From assembly GCA_002311315.1 (NCBI GenBank), contig DBZZ01000021.1, forward strand, positions 28,337-49,335: DNA of 20,999 nt, read 5' to 3'. This document shows, piece after piece, positions 1 to 6,982 of the stretch. The position numbers and the translations under genes are program-made. Numbering within the stretch: the first letter of the stretch is position 1; every line of letters starts with the position of its first letter. The notes below the pieces were generated by a model. It saw only the letters and a list, made by a program, of their open reading frames with translations. It had not been told where the DNA came from and made no database searches. This stretch comes from Methylococcaceae bacterium UBA1147 (GTDB taxonomy: Bacteria > Pseudomonadota > Gammaproteobacteria > Methylococcales > UBA1147).

Positions 1-1057
1 CAAGTGCCAGCGTGTTCCTCTCGACATGAACCGAAACAACAGGCGTCTCGGGATCACTGAAGCTAACGGCCAGACTCGCTTCGGCCAAACCATAAACCGG
101 ACACATCGCCCGATCATCGTAACCAAATTCGGACAGCGTTTGAGAAAACTCGCGACAGAGGCTGGCCGAAATCGGTTCCGCACCGTTCAACACAAGCCGC
201 ACACAAGAAAGATCCAACTCACCGGGCTGGCTATTGAACCTCTTCAACAGGTGCTTGATTCCAAAATTAGGTGAGGCGGTAAGTGTCGCACGTTTTTCGC
301 TGATTTTCTGCAACCACAGCATCGGCCGACGAACGAACAATTCGGTCGGCATCAGGAACATCGGAGCATTGGCCACCACCGGCGCCAAGTGAAAACCGAT
401 GATTCCCATGTCGTGGGTCATGGGCATCCAGCTCAGGCTGCTGTCGGTTTCGCGTACCCGTACTCCGTTCAATATGCCGCGAATATTGGTCATCACGTTG
501 TGATGGCTCAATACCACGCCTTTCGGATTCCCGGTCGAACCGGAGGAAAACTGGATGAAAGCCCGCTGGTTGGGTAATACGTCCTGTAACTGGCCGCTTT
601 CACTGCATTGCGCTGGAACCGGTGACAAAACCGTCTTCTGGCAAAGCAAACTGAATTCGTGTTCAAGCGACTGCTCTTTACAGTATTTCTCGAACTTCCT
701 CAGGCTGTTTGTCGTAGCATAAAGCCGGGGACGTTGCAGTTGCCGGAAAATACCGAGCAATTTCCGGAAATGCGCGTCACCTACCCCGATTGCAAGAGGC
801 ACTGCAACAATGCCCCCAAGCAGGCAGGCCCAGAACCCATCCACGAATTCCTCGTTGGTATCCACCAGCAGGACCATCTCGTCCCCGGGAGAGACCTGAT
901 GATGCTGCAAATAAGCCAGCAGGCCCAATGCTCGTTCCCGCAGCTCATAATAAGTGACCCGCGTTTCATCAGCCATTCCATGGATATAGGTGATCGCACG
1001 GTCGCCTTGAGCACTGAGTTCTAGGGCTTCGACCAACGTAGTAGAATCCGGCTTCAT
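1..1057 (-). CDS. Fatty acyl-AMP ligase-like AMP-binding enzyme (partial, C-terminus off the left edge)
   Basis: An adenylate-forming enzyme that would activate a fatty acid or similar acid as acyl-AMP. 352 codons are visible from the ATG at 1057; the reading frame is still open at the window edge, so the C-terminal subdomain is missing. The ATP-binding loop SSGSTGNPKG lies at residues 171-180, followed by WMPMTHDMGIIG (210-221), PNFGIKHLLKR (263-273), LDLS..R..LNGAEP (281-295) and the A5-like motif VYGLAEASLAVS (321-332). The W-P-x-x-H-D-M-G block, NGAEP and YGLAEA pattern is typical of the fatty acyl-AMP ligase (FAAL) branch rather than ordinary acyl-CoA synthetases. FAALs usually pass the acyl group to an acyl carrier protein, which fits the phosphopantetheinyl transferase gene just upstream. 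Whether it is free-standing or the loading module of a larger PKS/NRPS cannot be seen. The ribosome site is weak (GAGAAG about 11 nt upstream). Substrate unknown. Confidence 0.88.
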   Translation of the reverse strand, partial: MKPDSTTLVEALELSAQGDRAITYIHGMADETRVTYYELRERALGLLAYLQHHQVSPGDEMVLLVDTNEEFVDGFWACLLGGIVAVPLAIGVGDAHFRKLLGIFRQLQRPRLYATTNSLRKFEKYCKEQSLEHEFSLLCQKTVLSPVPAQCSESGQLQDVLPNQRAFIQFSSGSTGNPKGVVLSHHNVMTNIRGILNGVRVRETDSSLSWMPMTHDMGIIGFHLAPVVANAPMFLMPTELFVRRPMLWLQKISEKRATLTASPNFGIKHLLKRFNSQPGELDLSCVRLVLNGAEPISASLCREFSQTLSEFGYDDRAMCPVYGLAEASLAVSFSDPETPVVSVHVERNTLAL

Positions 1058-1078
1058 TCGTTTACTGGTCTTCTCAAT

Positions 1079-1243
1079 CTAATTTCCATACCTTTTCATT
1101 CGGTGGTTAAGCCATCGCCGGCCAAGTAATCCAGCTGGCCGCGCAGCACTCAAGTTTTCTGGAATCAAGACAAGAAAGGTCGCTATCGCTGAACGGTTCC
1201 CCCGACGGAAAAGTCTGGAATAAATACGGGCGACGTCAGCCAT
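1079..1243 (-). CDS. Possible small basic protein, 54 aa (doubtful)
   Basis: A short ATG-to-TAG frame filling most of the gap between the phosphopantetheinyl transferase and the acyl-AMP ligase on the same strand, ending 21 nt before the ligase start. The product is rich in Arg and Leu with a short hydrophobic stretch (AIATFLVLIP, about residues 19-28) and no recognised domain. A GGA about 8 nt before the ATG is the only ribosome-site signal. It may be a real intercistronic gene or a chance frame; position and strand are the only support. Confidence 0.22.
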   Translation of the reverse strand: MADVARIYSRLFRRGNRSAIATFLVLIPENLSAARPAGLLGRRWLNHRMKRYGN

Positions 1244-1263
1244 CTATTTTATCCAAGGCTCCT

Positions 1264-2025
1264 TCACAAATACAGGTCGGCCAGGGGAGTGTGCGGCAAG
1301 CATCGGTGCACCAGGGATCGGACCGGAACGTTGGTGGCAATTGAAGCCTTGTGCTGGCTTCCACAGCCCAGGTCTAAAAGACTCCATTCTGAGGCCTCGC
1401 CGCAAGAGACTGGCAGAAAAACCGGATGGTCGAGATTGACACCACCCAGTACACACTTGCTCATTCCAAGCGATATTCCGGTTCCCTGAGCCTTGATAAT
1501 GGCCTCCTTTCTAACCCAGATCGAAAAAAACACATCGATTTTCCGCTGCTCCGGCAGTCGCTTCCAGATCACTTTCTCGGCTGGTGAACAGACCCGATCA
1601 ACCATGCCTTCCAGGTTGCGGATTTCACGACAGCATTCGATGTCGACTCCCAGCATACTGTTCGTGCCGAAGGCAATCAGGACACGGTCAGACGTATGAG
1701 AAACGTTGAATACCAGGACTAAGCCATCAAATTCCTGGGCCAGGCGGGGTTTCCCGAATTCGTCATAGGACAGTTTTATTTGATCCGGAACCACACCCGT
1801 GTAAGCTGAAAGCAGCAAGCGAAGCCATGCTCGACAGGCCACAAACTGAGCACGATGTTGATCGACCCTGAGCCGGTCTGCACGCGCCTGCTCCGCACTG
1901 TCCAGAATACGGTACAGACTCTCAGGATTGCCTTGTTGGCAAAGATTCTCGCCTTCCCAAACGTGAACAATTCCTTCGGCCAGCTTGAATCCTGAACGAT
2001 CCAGAGTCGTTTCCGAGGGCACCAT
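1264..2025 (-). CDS. 4'-phosphopantetheinyl transferase, Sfp type
   Basis: Transfers the 4'-phosphopantetheine arm of coenzyme A to a conserved serine of carrier proteins, turning apo-ACP/PCP into the active holo form; cytosolic. With the start at 2025 (253 aa) the family motifs are all present: FNVSHTSD (106-113), GVDIE with the Mg-binding Asp128 and Glu130, and WVRKEA..KAQGTG (170-183). The ATG at 2025 is preferred because an AAGGA lies about 5 nt before it. A TTG at 2064, in frame, would overlap the end of ytoQ by 14 nt and suggest translational coupling; it cannot be excluded. The gene sits between ytoQ and the acyl-AMP ligase on the same strand. Its broad family (Sfp/AcpT/EntD-like) usually serves secondary-metabolite or lipid carrier proteins, so pairing with the ligase is a reasonable inference. 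Confidence 0.93.
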   Translation of the reverse strand: MVPSETTLDRSGFKLAEGIVHVWEGENLCQQGNPESLYRILDSAEQARADRLRVDQHRAQFVACRAWLRLLLSAYTGVVPDQIKLSYDEFGKPRLAQEFDGLVLVFNVSHTSDRVLIAFGTNSMLGVDIECCREIRNLEGMVDRVCSPAEKVIWKRLPEQRKIDVFFSIWVRKEAIIKAQGTGISLGMSKCVLGGVNLDHPVFLPVSCGEASEWSLLDLGCGSQHKASIATNVPVRSLVHRCLPHTPLADLYL

Positions 2026-2050
2026 GGAATCCTTGCCGTACAGCAAAAAC

Positions 2051-2497
2051 TCAGTCTGCCCCAATTACATACTCGAGGATTTCGACCACCTGTTCCGGCG
2101 TCCTGGCAACGGCCGCAGCCGCGGCATCCACTTCTTTCAGTGCATGGGTCAGTTCCGGGTCGTGCAATGTAATCATCGATTTCCCCCGGGCCGCGGCATA
2201 GCCCGCATCAAACGCCGCATTCCACTGCCTGTATTTGTCGCCGAAACGGACAACCACTATGTCAGCCCGGTCGATGAGCGTCCGGGTACGGATGGAATTG
2301 ATCTTCGATGCCTTGTGATCCTTCCAGAAGGCCGAATCTTCGCTCCCCAGGATCCGCTCGCCGCAATCATCGCTCGACGTGTGGTCCGTTACCGGCGAAT
2401 AAAACTTTACAGGCAATCCATTTTCTCTGGAACCAGCTTCTATTTTTTCCCGCCAGTCGCTATGGATTTCTCCGGAAAGATATATGTTCCAGCTCAT
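2051..2497 (-). CDS. ytoQ: YtoQ family protein
   Basis: A 148-residue cytosolic protein of the YtoQ family, related in fold to nucleoside 2-deoxyribosyltransferases; the reaction is not established. Recognised from the N-terminal SWNIYLSGEIHSDWREKI, the block PVTDHTSSDDCG, then FWKDHKASKINSIRTRTLI, and the conserved DIVVVRFGDKYRQWNAAFDAGYAAARGK followed by LTHALKEVDAAA near the C-terminus. The frame is open a further 24 codons upstream, but the ATG at 2497 has a good ribosome site (CTGGAG, 7 nt spacing) and matches the family start. The stop overlaps an alternative TTG start of the phosphopantetheinyl transferase gene, so the two are probably co-transcribed. Confidence 0.9.
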   Translation of the reverse strand: MSWNIYLSGEIHSDWREKIEAGSRENGLPVKFYSPVTDHTSSDDCGERILGSEDSAFWKDHKASKINSIRTRTLIDRADIVVVRFGDKYRQWNAAFDAGYAAARGKSMITLHDPELTHALKEVDAAAAAVARTPEQVVEILEYVIGAD

Positions 2498-2631
2498 TGT
2501 ATGACTCCAGGTTGGTCGTTCACCCGTCGAAATACCGGGCACAAAGGTAAACCGGTAATTGTAAATCAAACGGCTTCATTTCGATATCGGGCCGGACAGT
2601 CAGTATCCAGACACCCTCGCAACTTAAAAAC

Positions 2632-3052
2632 CTAGCCGAAAATGTTCACCAGCATTCGAAGCTTCCGGTAGTCGGCGGACGTCACCGAATCCGACCACAC
2701 CATTAGACCGCGAAACCCGCATCCAGCCGAAGCAGGATCAAATGGAATGTGGATACACTGGACCTGAGCAGGCCAGCCCGGGCCCATGGTGTGCCATCAA
2801 TCCTGACGGACCATCCGTCCTGTTCACCGAACCCAATCGCCGGACCAAGAGACCGCCTCGAGCCCCGATCTGCCTCTGGTGAAACTGCCACGCCCCACCA
2901 ACCATCAGCATCAACAGGATACGCAAAGGCCATGACATACCGGAGATGGCAACGCCAGCCAGAGCCAGCAGATGGATAACGACCAGGAACTTGCCGAACA
3001 GCAAGGACCGCTCAGGATGTAATTGCAGAGAGAGACCGGATAGTTCGGACAA
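2632..3052 (-). pseudogene. ygfX: ygfX (cptA) remnant with two frameshifts
   Basis: YgfX is a small inner-membrane protein with two N-terminal transmembrane helices, usually encoded next to sdhE. Here the family pattern runs through three reading frames. From a TTG at 3052 comes the N-terminal part: LSLQLHPERS, two hydrophobic helices (about residues 20-37 and 40-52), then HQRQIGARGG. Near 2850 the matching sequence moves to a second frame (DGWSVRIDGTPWARAGLL, SSVSTFHLILLRLDAG). Near 2712, in a GGG run, it moves to a third frame (FRGLMVWSDSVTSADYRKLR) and stops with TAG at 2632. Each step equals loss of one base. The stitched product is about 139 residues, close to the usual YgfX length. The start lies 41 nt inside sdhE. 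It is either a decayed gene or two consensus errors; the neighbouring genes are intact. As it stands the first frame would yield a 104-residue protein with a foreign tail, ending at 2738. Confidence 0.7.
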
Positions 3053-3260
3053 TCTTTAAAATCCCGCCGTCAATCGGATCCTGCCCACCAATGAAGAATC
3101 GCTGCAATTCGGTATCGGGTAGGTCAAGCAGAGCTTCGAACAGGAACTGCTCAGCGGCCGGCGCTTCATCATAACAGCGCTCCAGATACCGGGAAAGGAT
3201 GATGTCCAGTTCGAGACTGCCACGCCGGCACAACCACTGCAATTTCGACCGATTGGCCAA
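3012..3260 (-). CDS. sdhE: Succinate dehydrogenase assembly factor SdhE (FAD assembly)
   Basis: A small cytosolic protein of 82 residues that promotes covalent flavinylation of SdhA. The signature RRGSLELD is at residues 12-19 (the conserved RGxxE motif), followed by the helical YLERCYDEAP, LFEALLDLPDTELQRFFIGGQDP. It begins 12 nt after the sdhB stop. The only plausible start in this position is a TTG (3258-3260), since an in-frame TAA shared with the sdhB stop lies just upstream; there is no clear Shine-Dalgarno, so translation is probably coupled to sdhB. It overlaps the ygfX start, as often seen for this pair. It is placed directly behind its presumed client operon, whereas in E. coli it is encoded away from sdhCDAB. 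Confidence 0.92.
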   Translation of the reverse strand: MANRSKLQWLCRRGSLELDIILSRYLERCYDEAPAAEQFLFEALLDLPDTELQRFFIGGQDPIDGGILKIVRTIRSLSAITS

Positions 3261-3272
3261 TGGCGGAAAAAA

Positions 3273-4052
3273 TTACTGCCGTTCGACCAGATGTTTCTTG
3301 ATCTCGGCAATCGCCTTGGCGGGATTCAGGCCCTTAGGGCAGGTATCGGTGCAAGCCATGATCGTGTGACAACGGTACAGCTTGAAAGGGTCTTCAAGAT
3401 CATCCAGGCGTTCGCCGGTGTTCTCGTCCCGGCTGTCCACAATCCACCGATAGGCCTGCAGAAGAATCGCCGGGCCCAGGTAGCGATCACTGTTCCACCA
3501 GTAACTCGGACAACTGGTCGAACAGCAGGCACAGAGTATGCACTCGTAAAGGCCGTCGAGCTTGGAACGGTCCTCTACGCTCTGCAGACGTTCACGATCC
3601 GCAGGAGCCGGGGTCTGGGTTTCGATCCATGGCTTGATGGAGGCATACTGGGCATAGAAGTGAGTCATGTCCGGAACCAGATCCTTGATCACTTCCATGT
3701 GCGGTAGCGGATAGATCCGGATTGGACCGTCCAGGTCCTCGATGGCCTTGGTACACGCCAGCGTGTTTTTACCATTGATGTTCATGGCGCAGGAGCCACA
3801 AACCCCTTCTCTGCATGAACGTCTGAATGCAAGCGTCGAATCGATTTCGTTCTTGATCTTGATGATCGCGTCGAGAGTCATTGGGCCACACGTATCCAGA
3901 TCGATCTCGTACACGTCCATCCTGGGGTTCTCGCCAGAATCCGGGTCCCAACGATAGATTTCAACGCGTTTAATATTGCCGCCCTGCTTCTCCGATAGGT
4001 GTTCTTTCCCTGGCTGGACGACGGAATTCTTCGGCAATGTAAATTCAACCAT
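3273..4052 (-). CDS. sdhB: Succinate dehydrogenase iron-sulfur subunit
   Basis: Carries electrons from the flavin of SdhA to the membrane quinone site in respiratory complex II. The 259-residue product has all three cluster motifs: the plant-type [2Fe-2S] site with Cys80, Cys85, Cys88 and Cys100 (CREGVCGSC...LAC), the [4Fe-4S] site CILCACCSTSCP, and the [3Fe-4S] and second-ferredoxin motif CHTIMACTDTCPKGLNP. It is about 20 residues longer at the N-terminus than the E. coli protein (start at ATG 4052, GGA about 8 nt upstream). It lies 39 nt after sdhA and 12 nt before sdhE in the same operon. Confidence 0.98.
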   Translation of the reverse strand: MVEFTLPKNSVVQPGKEHLSEKQGGNIKRVEIYRWDPDSGENPRMDVYEIDLDTCGPMTLDAIIKIKNEIDSTLAFRRSCREGVCGSCAMNINGKNTLACTKAIEDLDGPIRIYPLPHMEVIKDLVPDMTHFYAQYASIKPWIETQTPAPADRERLQSVEDRSKLDGLYECILCACCSTSCPSYWWNSDRYLGPAILLQAYRWIVDSRDENTGERLDDLEDPFKLYRCHTIMACTDTCPKGLNPAKAIAEIKKHLVERQ

Positions 4053-4091
4053 GGCTATTCCAGATTCAATGAAATTAGATGGATACGGACC

Positions 4092-5879
4092 TTAATAAAC
4101 CCGCTTCTTGGGCGGAATCACATCCACCTCATCGGTCAGCGTATAAAGATGGACCGGTCTGTAATCGATTGTCGTCTTGCCGTCATCATCGCGCCAGATC
4201 ACCGTATGCTTCATCCATTCCTTGTCGTCCCGCGCCGAGAAATCTTCCCTTGCGTGACCGCCGCGACTTTCGGTCCTGTTTTCCGCCGACCGGATGGTAA
4301 CACTCGCCTGTCCGATCATGTTGTCGAGTTCAAGCGTTTCAACCAGGTCGGTATTCCAGACCAGAGAACGGTCGGAAACCGAGACATCCTTGAAGGCAGT
4401 TTCAACCTGGTTGATTTTCTCGACACCCTCGGACAGAACCTCCCCTGTTCTGAATACCGATGCATGATTCTGCATCGCCCGCTGCATATCGAGTCGAATG
4501 GCAGCTGTCCGTTGATCGCCGCTGGCATAGCGGATTGCGTCAAAGCGATCCAGCGCCTTTTCGCAGACATTTTCTGAAAGCGGTTTATGCGCTGAGCGCG
4601 GTTCAATCAGTTCAGAACAGCGGACGGCGGCTGAACGTCCAAATACAACCAGATCCAGTAGCGAGTTCGACCCCAGGCGGTTTGCACCATGGACCGAAAC
4701 GCAAGCCGCTTCGCCAATCGCCATGAGTCCCGGAACCACCGTATCGGGGTTACCGTCCTCAAGGGTAACCACCTCCCCCCGGTAGTTGGTCGGGATGCCG
4801 CCCATGTTGTAGTGAACAGTCGGGATGATCGGGATCGGTTCACGGGTGACATCGACACCCGCAAAGATACGTGCCGTCTCTGCGATGCCCGGCAACCGTT
4901 CCTGGATCACGGCCTTGCCGAGGTGTTCCAGGTGCAGGTAGGCATGATCCTGTTCCAGCCCGACCCCGCGTCCTTCACGGATTTCAATGGTAATTGACCG
5001 GCTCACGACGTCGCGTGAAGCCAGGTCCTTGGCGTTGGGGGCATAGCGTTCCATGAACCGCTCGCCCTCCGAGTTGGTCAGGTAACCGCCTTCCCCGCGA
5101 ACTCCCTCGGTAATCAGGCAACCAGAACCATAGATACCGGTCGGATGGAACTGAACGAACTCCATGTCCTGCAGCGGCAGTCCGGCTCGCAGCACCATCG
5201 CGTTACCGTCGCCGGTACAGGTATGGGCCGAGGTACAGGAAAGGTAGCAGCGGCCGTATCCACCGGTGGCAAGAACGGTCACATGAGACCGGAACAGGTG
5301 AAGGCTTCCGTCATCCAGACACCAGGCCAGAACGCCCCGACATTCCCCGCCTTCCATGATCAGGTCCAGCGCGATGTATTCGACGAAGAATTCCGCATCG
5401 AATTTGAGTGACTGCTGGTACAGGGTCGCCAGGATTGCGTGCCCGGTCATGTCGGCCGCCGCGCAGGTTCTCTGCGCCGTACCCTGACCGAAATGGGTTG
5501 TCATTCCGCCGAAGGGCCGCTGGTAAATCTTGCCCTCCGGGGTTCTGGAAAAAGGTACGCCGTAATGCTCAAGTTCAATGATCGATGGAATCGCTTCCCG
5601 GCACATGTATTCGATCGCGTCCTGATCTCCCAGCCAGTCCGAACCCTTGATGGTGTCGTACATGTGCCAACGCCAGTCGTCTTCATCCATATTCCCGAGC
5701 GCGGCGCTGATACCGCCCTGTGCCGCGGCGGTATGACTGCGGGTCGGGAAAACCTTGGTGATACAGGCGGTCTTCAGCCCTTTTTCGGCCATCCCAAAGG
5801 TAGCCCGCAGTCCGGCACCGCCAGCGCCAACTACAATCGTATCGTAGGTATGTTCTATAAGTTCGTAACTTTGTGCCAT
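4092..5879 (-). CDS. sdhA: Succinate dehydrogenase flavoprotein subunit
   Basis: Oxidises succinate to fumarate with covalently bound FAD, on the cytoplasmic face of complex II. 595 residues. The dinucleotide-binding motif VVGAGGAGLRA is near residues 16-26; the covalent-FAD histidine is predicted as His49 in TRSHTAAAQGG. Substrate-site motifs HPTGIYGSG, TEGVRGEGGYL and PTVHYNMGGIPTN are intact, and the C-terminus ends in the usual PPKKRVY-type tail. The frame is open 21 codons further upstream, but that would overlap sdhD; the ATG at 5879, giving MAQSYELIEHTYDTIVVG, is the family-like start and follows the sdhD stop by 13 nt. Confidence 0.98.
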   Translation of the reverse strand: MAQSYELIEHTYDTIVVGAGGAGLRATFGMAEKGLKTACITKVFPTRSHTAAAQGGISAALGNMDEDDWRWHMYDTIKGSDWLGDQDAIEYMCREAIPSIIELEHYGVPFSRTPEGKIYQRPFGGMTTHFGQGTAQRTCAAADMTGHAILATLYQQSLKFDAEFFVEYIALDLIMEGGECRGVLAWCLDDGSLHLFRSHVTVLATGGYGRCYLSCTSAHTCTGDGNAMVLRAGLPLQDMEFVQFHPTGIYGSGCLITEGVRGEGGYLTNSEGERFMERYAPNAKDLASRDVVSRSITIEIREGRGVGLEQDHAYLHLEHLGKAVIQERLPGIAETARIFAGVDVTREPIPIIPTVHYNMGGIPTNYRGEVVTLEDGNPDTVVPGLMAIGEAACVSVHGANRLGSNSLLDLVVFGRSAAVRCSELIEPRSAHKPLSENVCEKALDRFDAIRYASGDQRTAAIRLDMQRAMQNHASVFRTGEVLSEGVEKINQVETAFKDVSVSDRSLVWNTDLVETLELDNMIGQASVTIRSAENRTESRGGHAREDFSARDDKEWMKHTVIWRDDDGKTTIDYRPVHLYTLTDEVDVIPPKKRVY

Positions 5880-5892
5880 GAGATTTTCTTCT

Positions 5893-6273
5893 TTATCCGA
5901 CCATGATAATGCGCAACGTTGCGTACAACGCTGCCAGTGCATAGAAGATCAGGATCAGCTTTGTCGCCAGGATTGCCGATAGCTTCATCCATTCCACATG
6001 GACATAGTCTTCGATCACCACCTGAATACCCAGAATCGCATGATAAAACACGGCGACAATGGTCGAAATCAGCATAACCGTATTCCACGGAGAAGAGATC
6101 CATCCAACAATCTGTTTGTACTCAGCTCCGGGGATCATGACAATCGCGATGCCGAACCACAGGGTCAGTGGAATCAGCGCAATGGCGGTAACTCGCTGAG
6201 TCCACCAGTGGTGCGAACCTTCTTTTGCCGAACCTAAGCCGCGGGCCTTGGAGATGGGCGTTCTGAATTTCAT
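5893..6273 (-). CDS. sdhD: Succinate dehydrogenase membrane anchor subunit SdhD
   Basis: A 126-residue hydrophobic subunit that, with SdhC, holds haem b and the quinone site and anchors SdhAB to the inner membrane. Three transmembrane helices are visible (about residues 28-48, 60-82 and 98-124). The second helix ends with FYHAILGIQVVIEDYVH, which carries the likely haem-ligand His and the conserved D-Y pair. The N-terminal GSAKEGSHHWWTQRVTA is typical of the family. It has a strong ribosome site (GGAGG, 6 nt before the ATG) and starts 14 nt after sdhC. Confidence 0.95.
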   Translation of the reverse strand: MKFRTPISKARGLGSAKEGSHHWWTQRVTAIALIPLTLWFGIAIVMIPGAEYKQIVGWISSPWNTVMLISTIVAVFYHAILGIQVVIEDYVHVEWMKLSAILATKLILIFYALAALYATLRIIMVG

Positions 6274-6287
6274 TCAAGCCTCCGGAG

Positions 6288-6674
6288 TCAGGAAAACAGT
6301 CGCACGATCCAGATCAACAGCGTCAGGCCGGCAGCCGCGCGAAGTTCGATCATCGCAATCCGGTCCATATCATCCCGCTCGAAGGTCATGCCGACATCCC
6401 AGACCAGGTGACGAATGCCGTGCACGAAATGAAAGAACAGTGCAAAACTCCACAGGAACAGCAGCAGACGTCCGAACCCGGAATCCAGGAAAGCCTGGGT
6501 CTCGTTGAAGGCTATGGCACCGTCGGCAATACCCATCAGCCAGACGACCAGGTAGACCATCCCAACCGTAATCGCAACGCCCGTCGCCCGGTGAGCAATG
6601 GAGATCATCGCCGTCAAGGGCAGGCGATATATTTGTAGATGCGGCGACAAAGGCCGATTGGTAGGTTCTTTCAC
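6288..6674 (-). CDS. sdhC: Succinate dehydrogenase cytochrome b556 subunit SdhC
   Basis: The second membrane subunit of complex II. The family signature NRPLSPHLQIYRLPLTAMISIAHRATG lies at the N-terminus, and HFVHGIRHLVWDVG, with the haem-ligand His, near the end of helix 2; a third helix closes the protein. The frame is open to a TTG at 6746, but that would overlap the upstream small gene and add 24 non-family residues. The GTG at 6674, with a GGGG about 7 nt upstream, gives a 128-residue protein starting just before the conserved NRPLSPH and is preferred. Confidence 0.95.
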   Translation of the reverse strand: MKEPTNRPLSPHLQIYRLPLTAMISIAHRATGVAITVGMVYLVVWLMGIADGAIAFNETQAFLDSGFGRLLLFLWSFALFFHFVHGIRHLVWDVGMTFERDDMDRIAMIELRAAAGLTLLIWIVRLFS

Positions 6675-6730
6675 GGTACGCCCCGAGCTAGTATTGGCAA
6701 AATAACTGATCAATGACGGAAAACGACGAT

Positions 6731-6898
6731 TTAGAAATCGATGCAACGGCCCTGTTTTTCCCAGTCTCCATAACGTGTCGGTTCAGGTCCCTGACGGCCA
6801 CCCACTTCTTCTTTACGCCCAGCCCGGCCTGATTTCCGGGCAAGTGGCGGTTTAACCTTCTGTGCCGTTACCGGCGTCGCTTCTGATTCGGAAGACAT
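6731..6898 (-). CDS. SDHAF4-like succinate dehydrogenase assembly factor (DUF1674), 55 aa
   Basis: A tiny gene at the head of the succinate dehydrogenase operon, 56 nt before sdhC. The C-terminal half reads EVGGRQGPEPTRYGDWEKQG and ends RCIDF, which is the diagnostic motif of the DUF1674/SDHAF4 (yeast Sdh8) family: GG-x-x-GPEPTRYGDWE-x-x-G-x-x-x-DF at the extreme C-terminus. The first half is charged and probably disordered (Lys/Arg/Ala rich). In eukaryotes SDHAF4 binds flavinylated SDHA and protects it before SDHB docking. The operon position makes the same job here very likely, but this is inferred from family and context. ATG at 6898, with AGGTGG about 9 nt upstream. Its small size makes it easy to miss. 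Confidence 0.87.
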   Translation of the reverse strand: MSSESEATPVTAQKVKPPLARKSGRAGRKEEVGGRQGPEPTRYGDWEKQGRCIDF

Positions 6899-6936
6899 CG
6901 TCAGTCCCACCTGCTAAGATTCGGAACTGCGCATTC

Positions 6937-6947
6937 TATACCAAGTT
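6937..6947 (-). promoter_or_regulatory. Candidate extended -10 promoter for the sdh operon
   Basis: On the minus strand the 11-mer AACTTGGTATA is followed by GAAT, giving an extended -10 of the form TGG-TATAGA. Transcription would start near 6925, leaving a leader of roughly 25 nt before the SDHAF4-like gene. It lies in the 84-bp divergent region shared with ygfZ. The same 11-mer occurs at 14940-14950. Predicted by eye only. Confidence 0.4.
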
Positions 6948-6982
6948 CCGCCCATTTGAAAAATCGTAACTCCGCTGAAAAC

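Noticed and set aside
1264..1500. Other-frame open stretches over the end of the phosphopantetheinyl transferase
   Set aside because: They overlap a gene with complete family motifs in its own frame and show no domain pattern.
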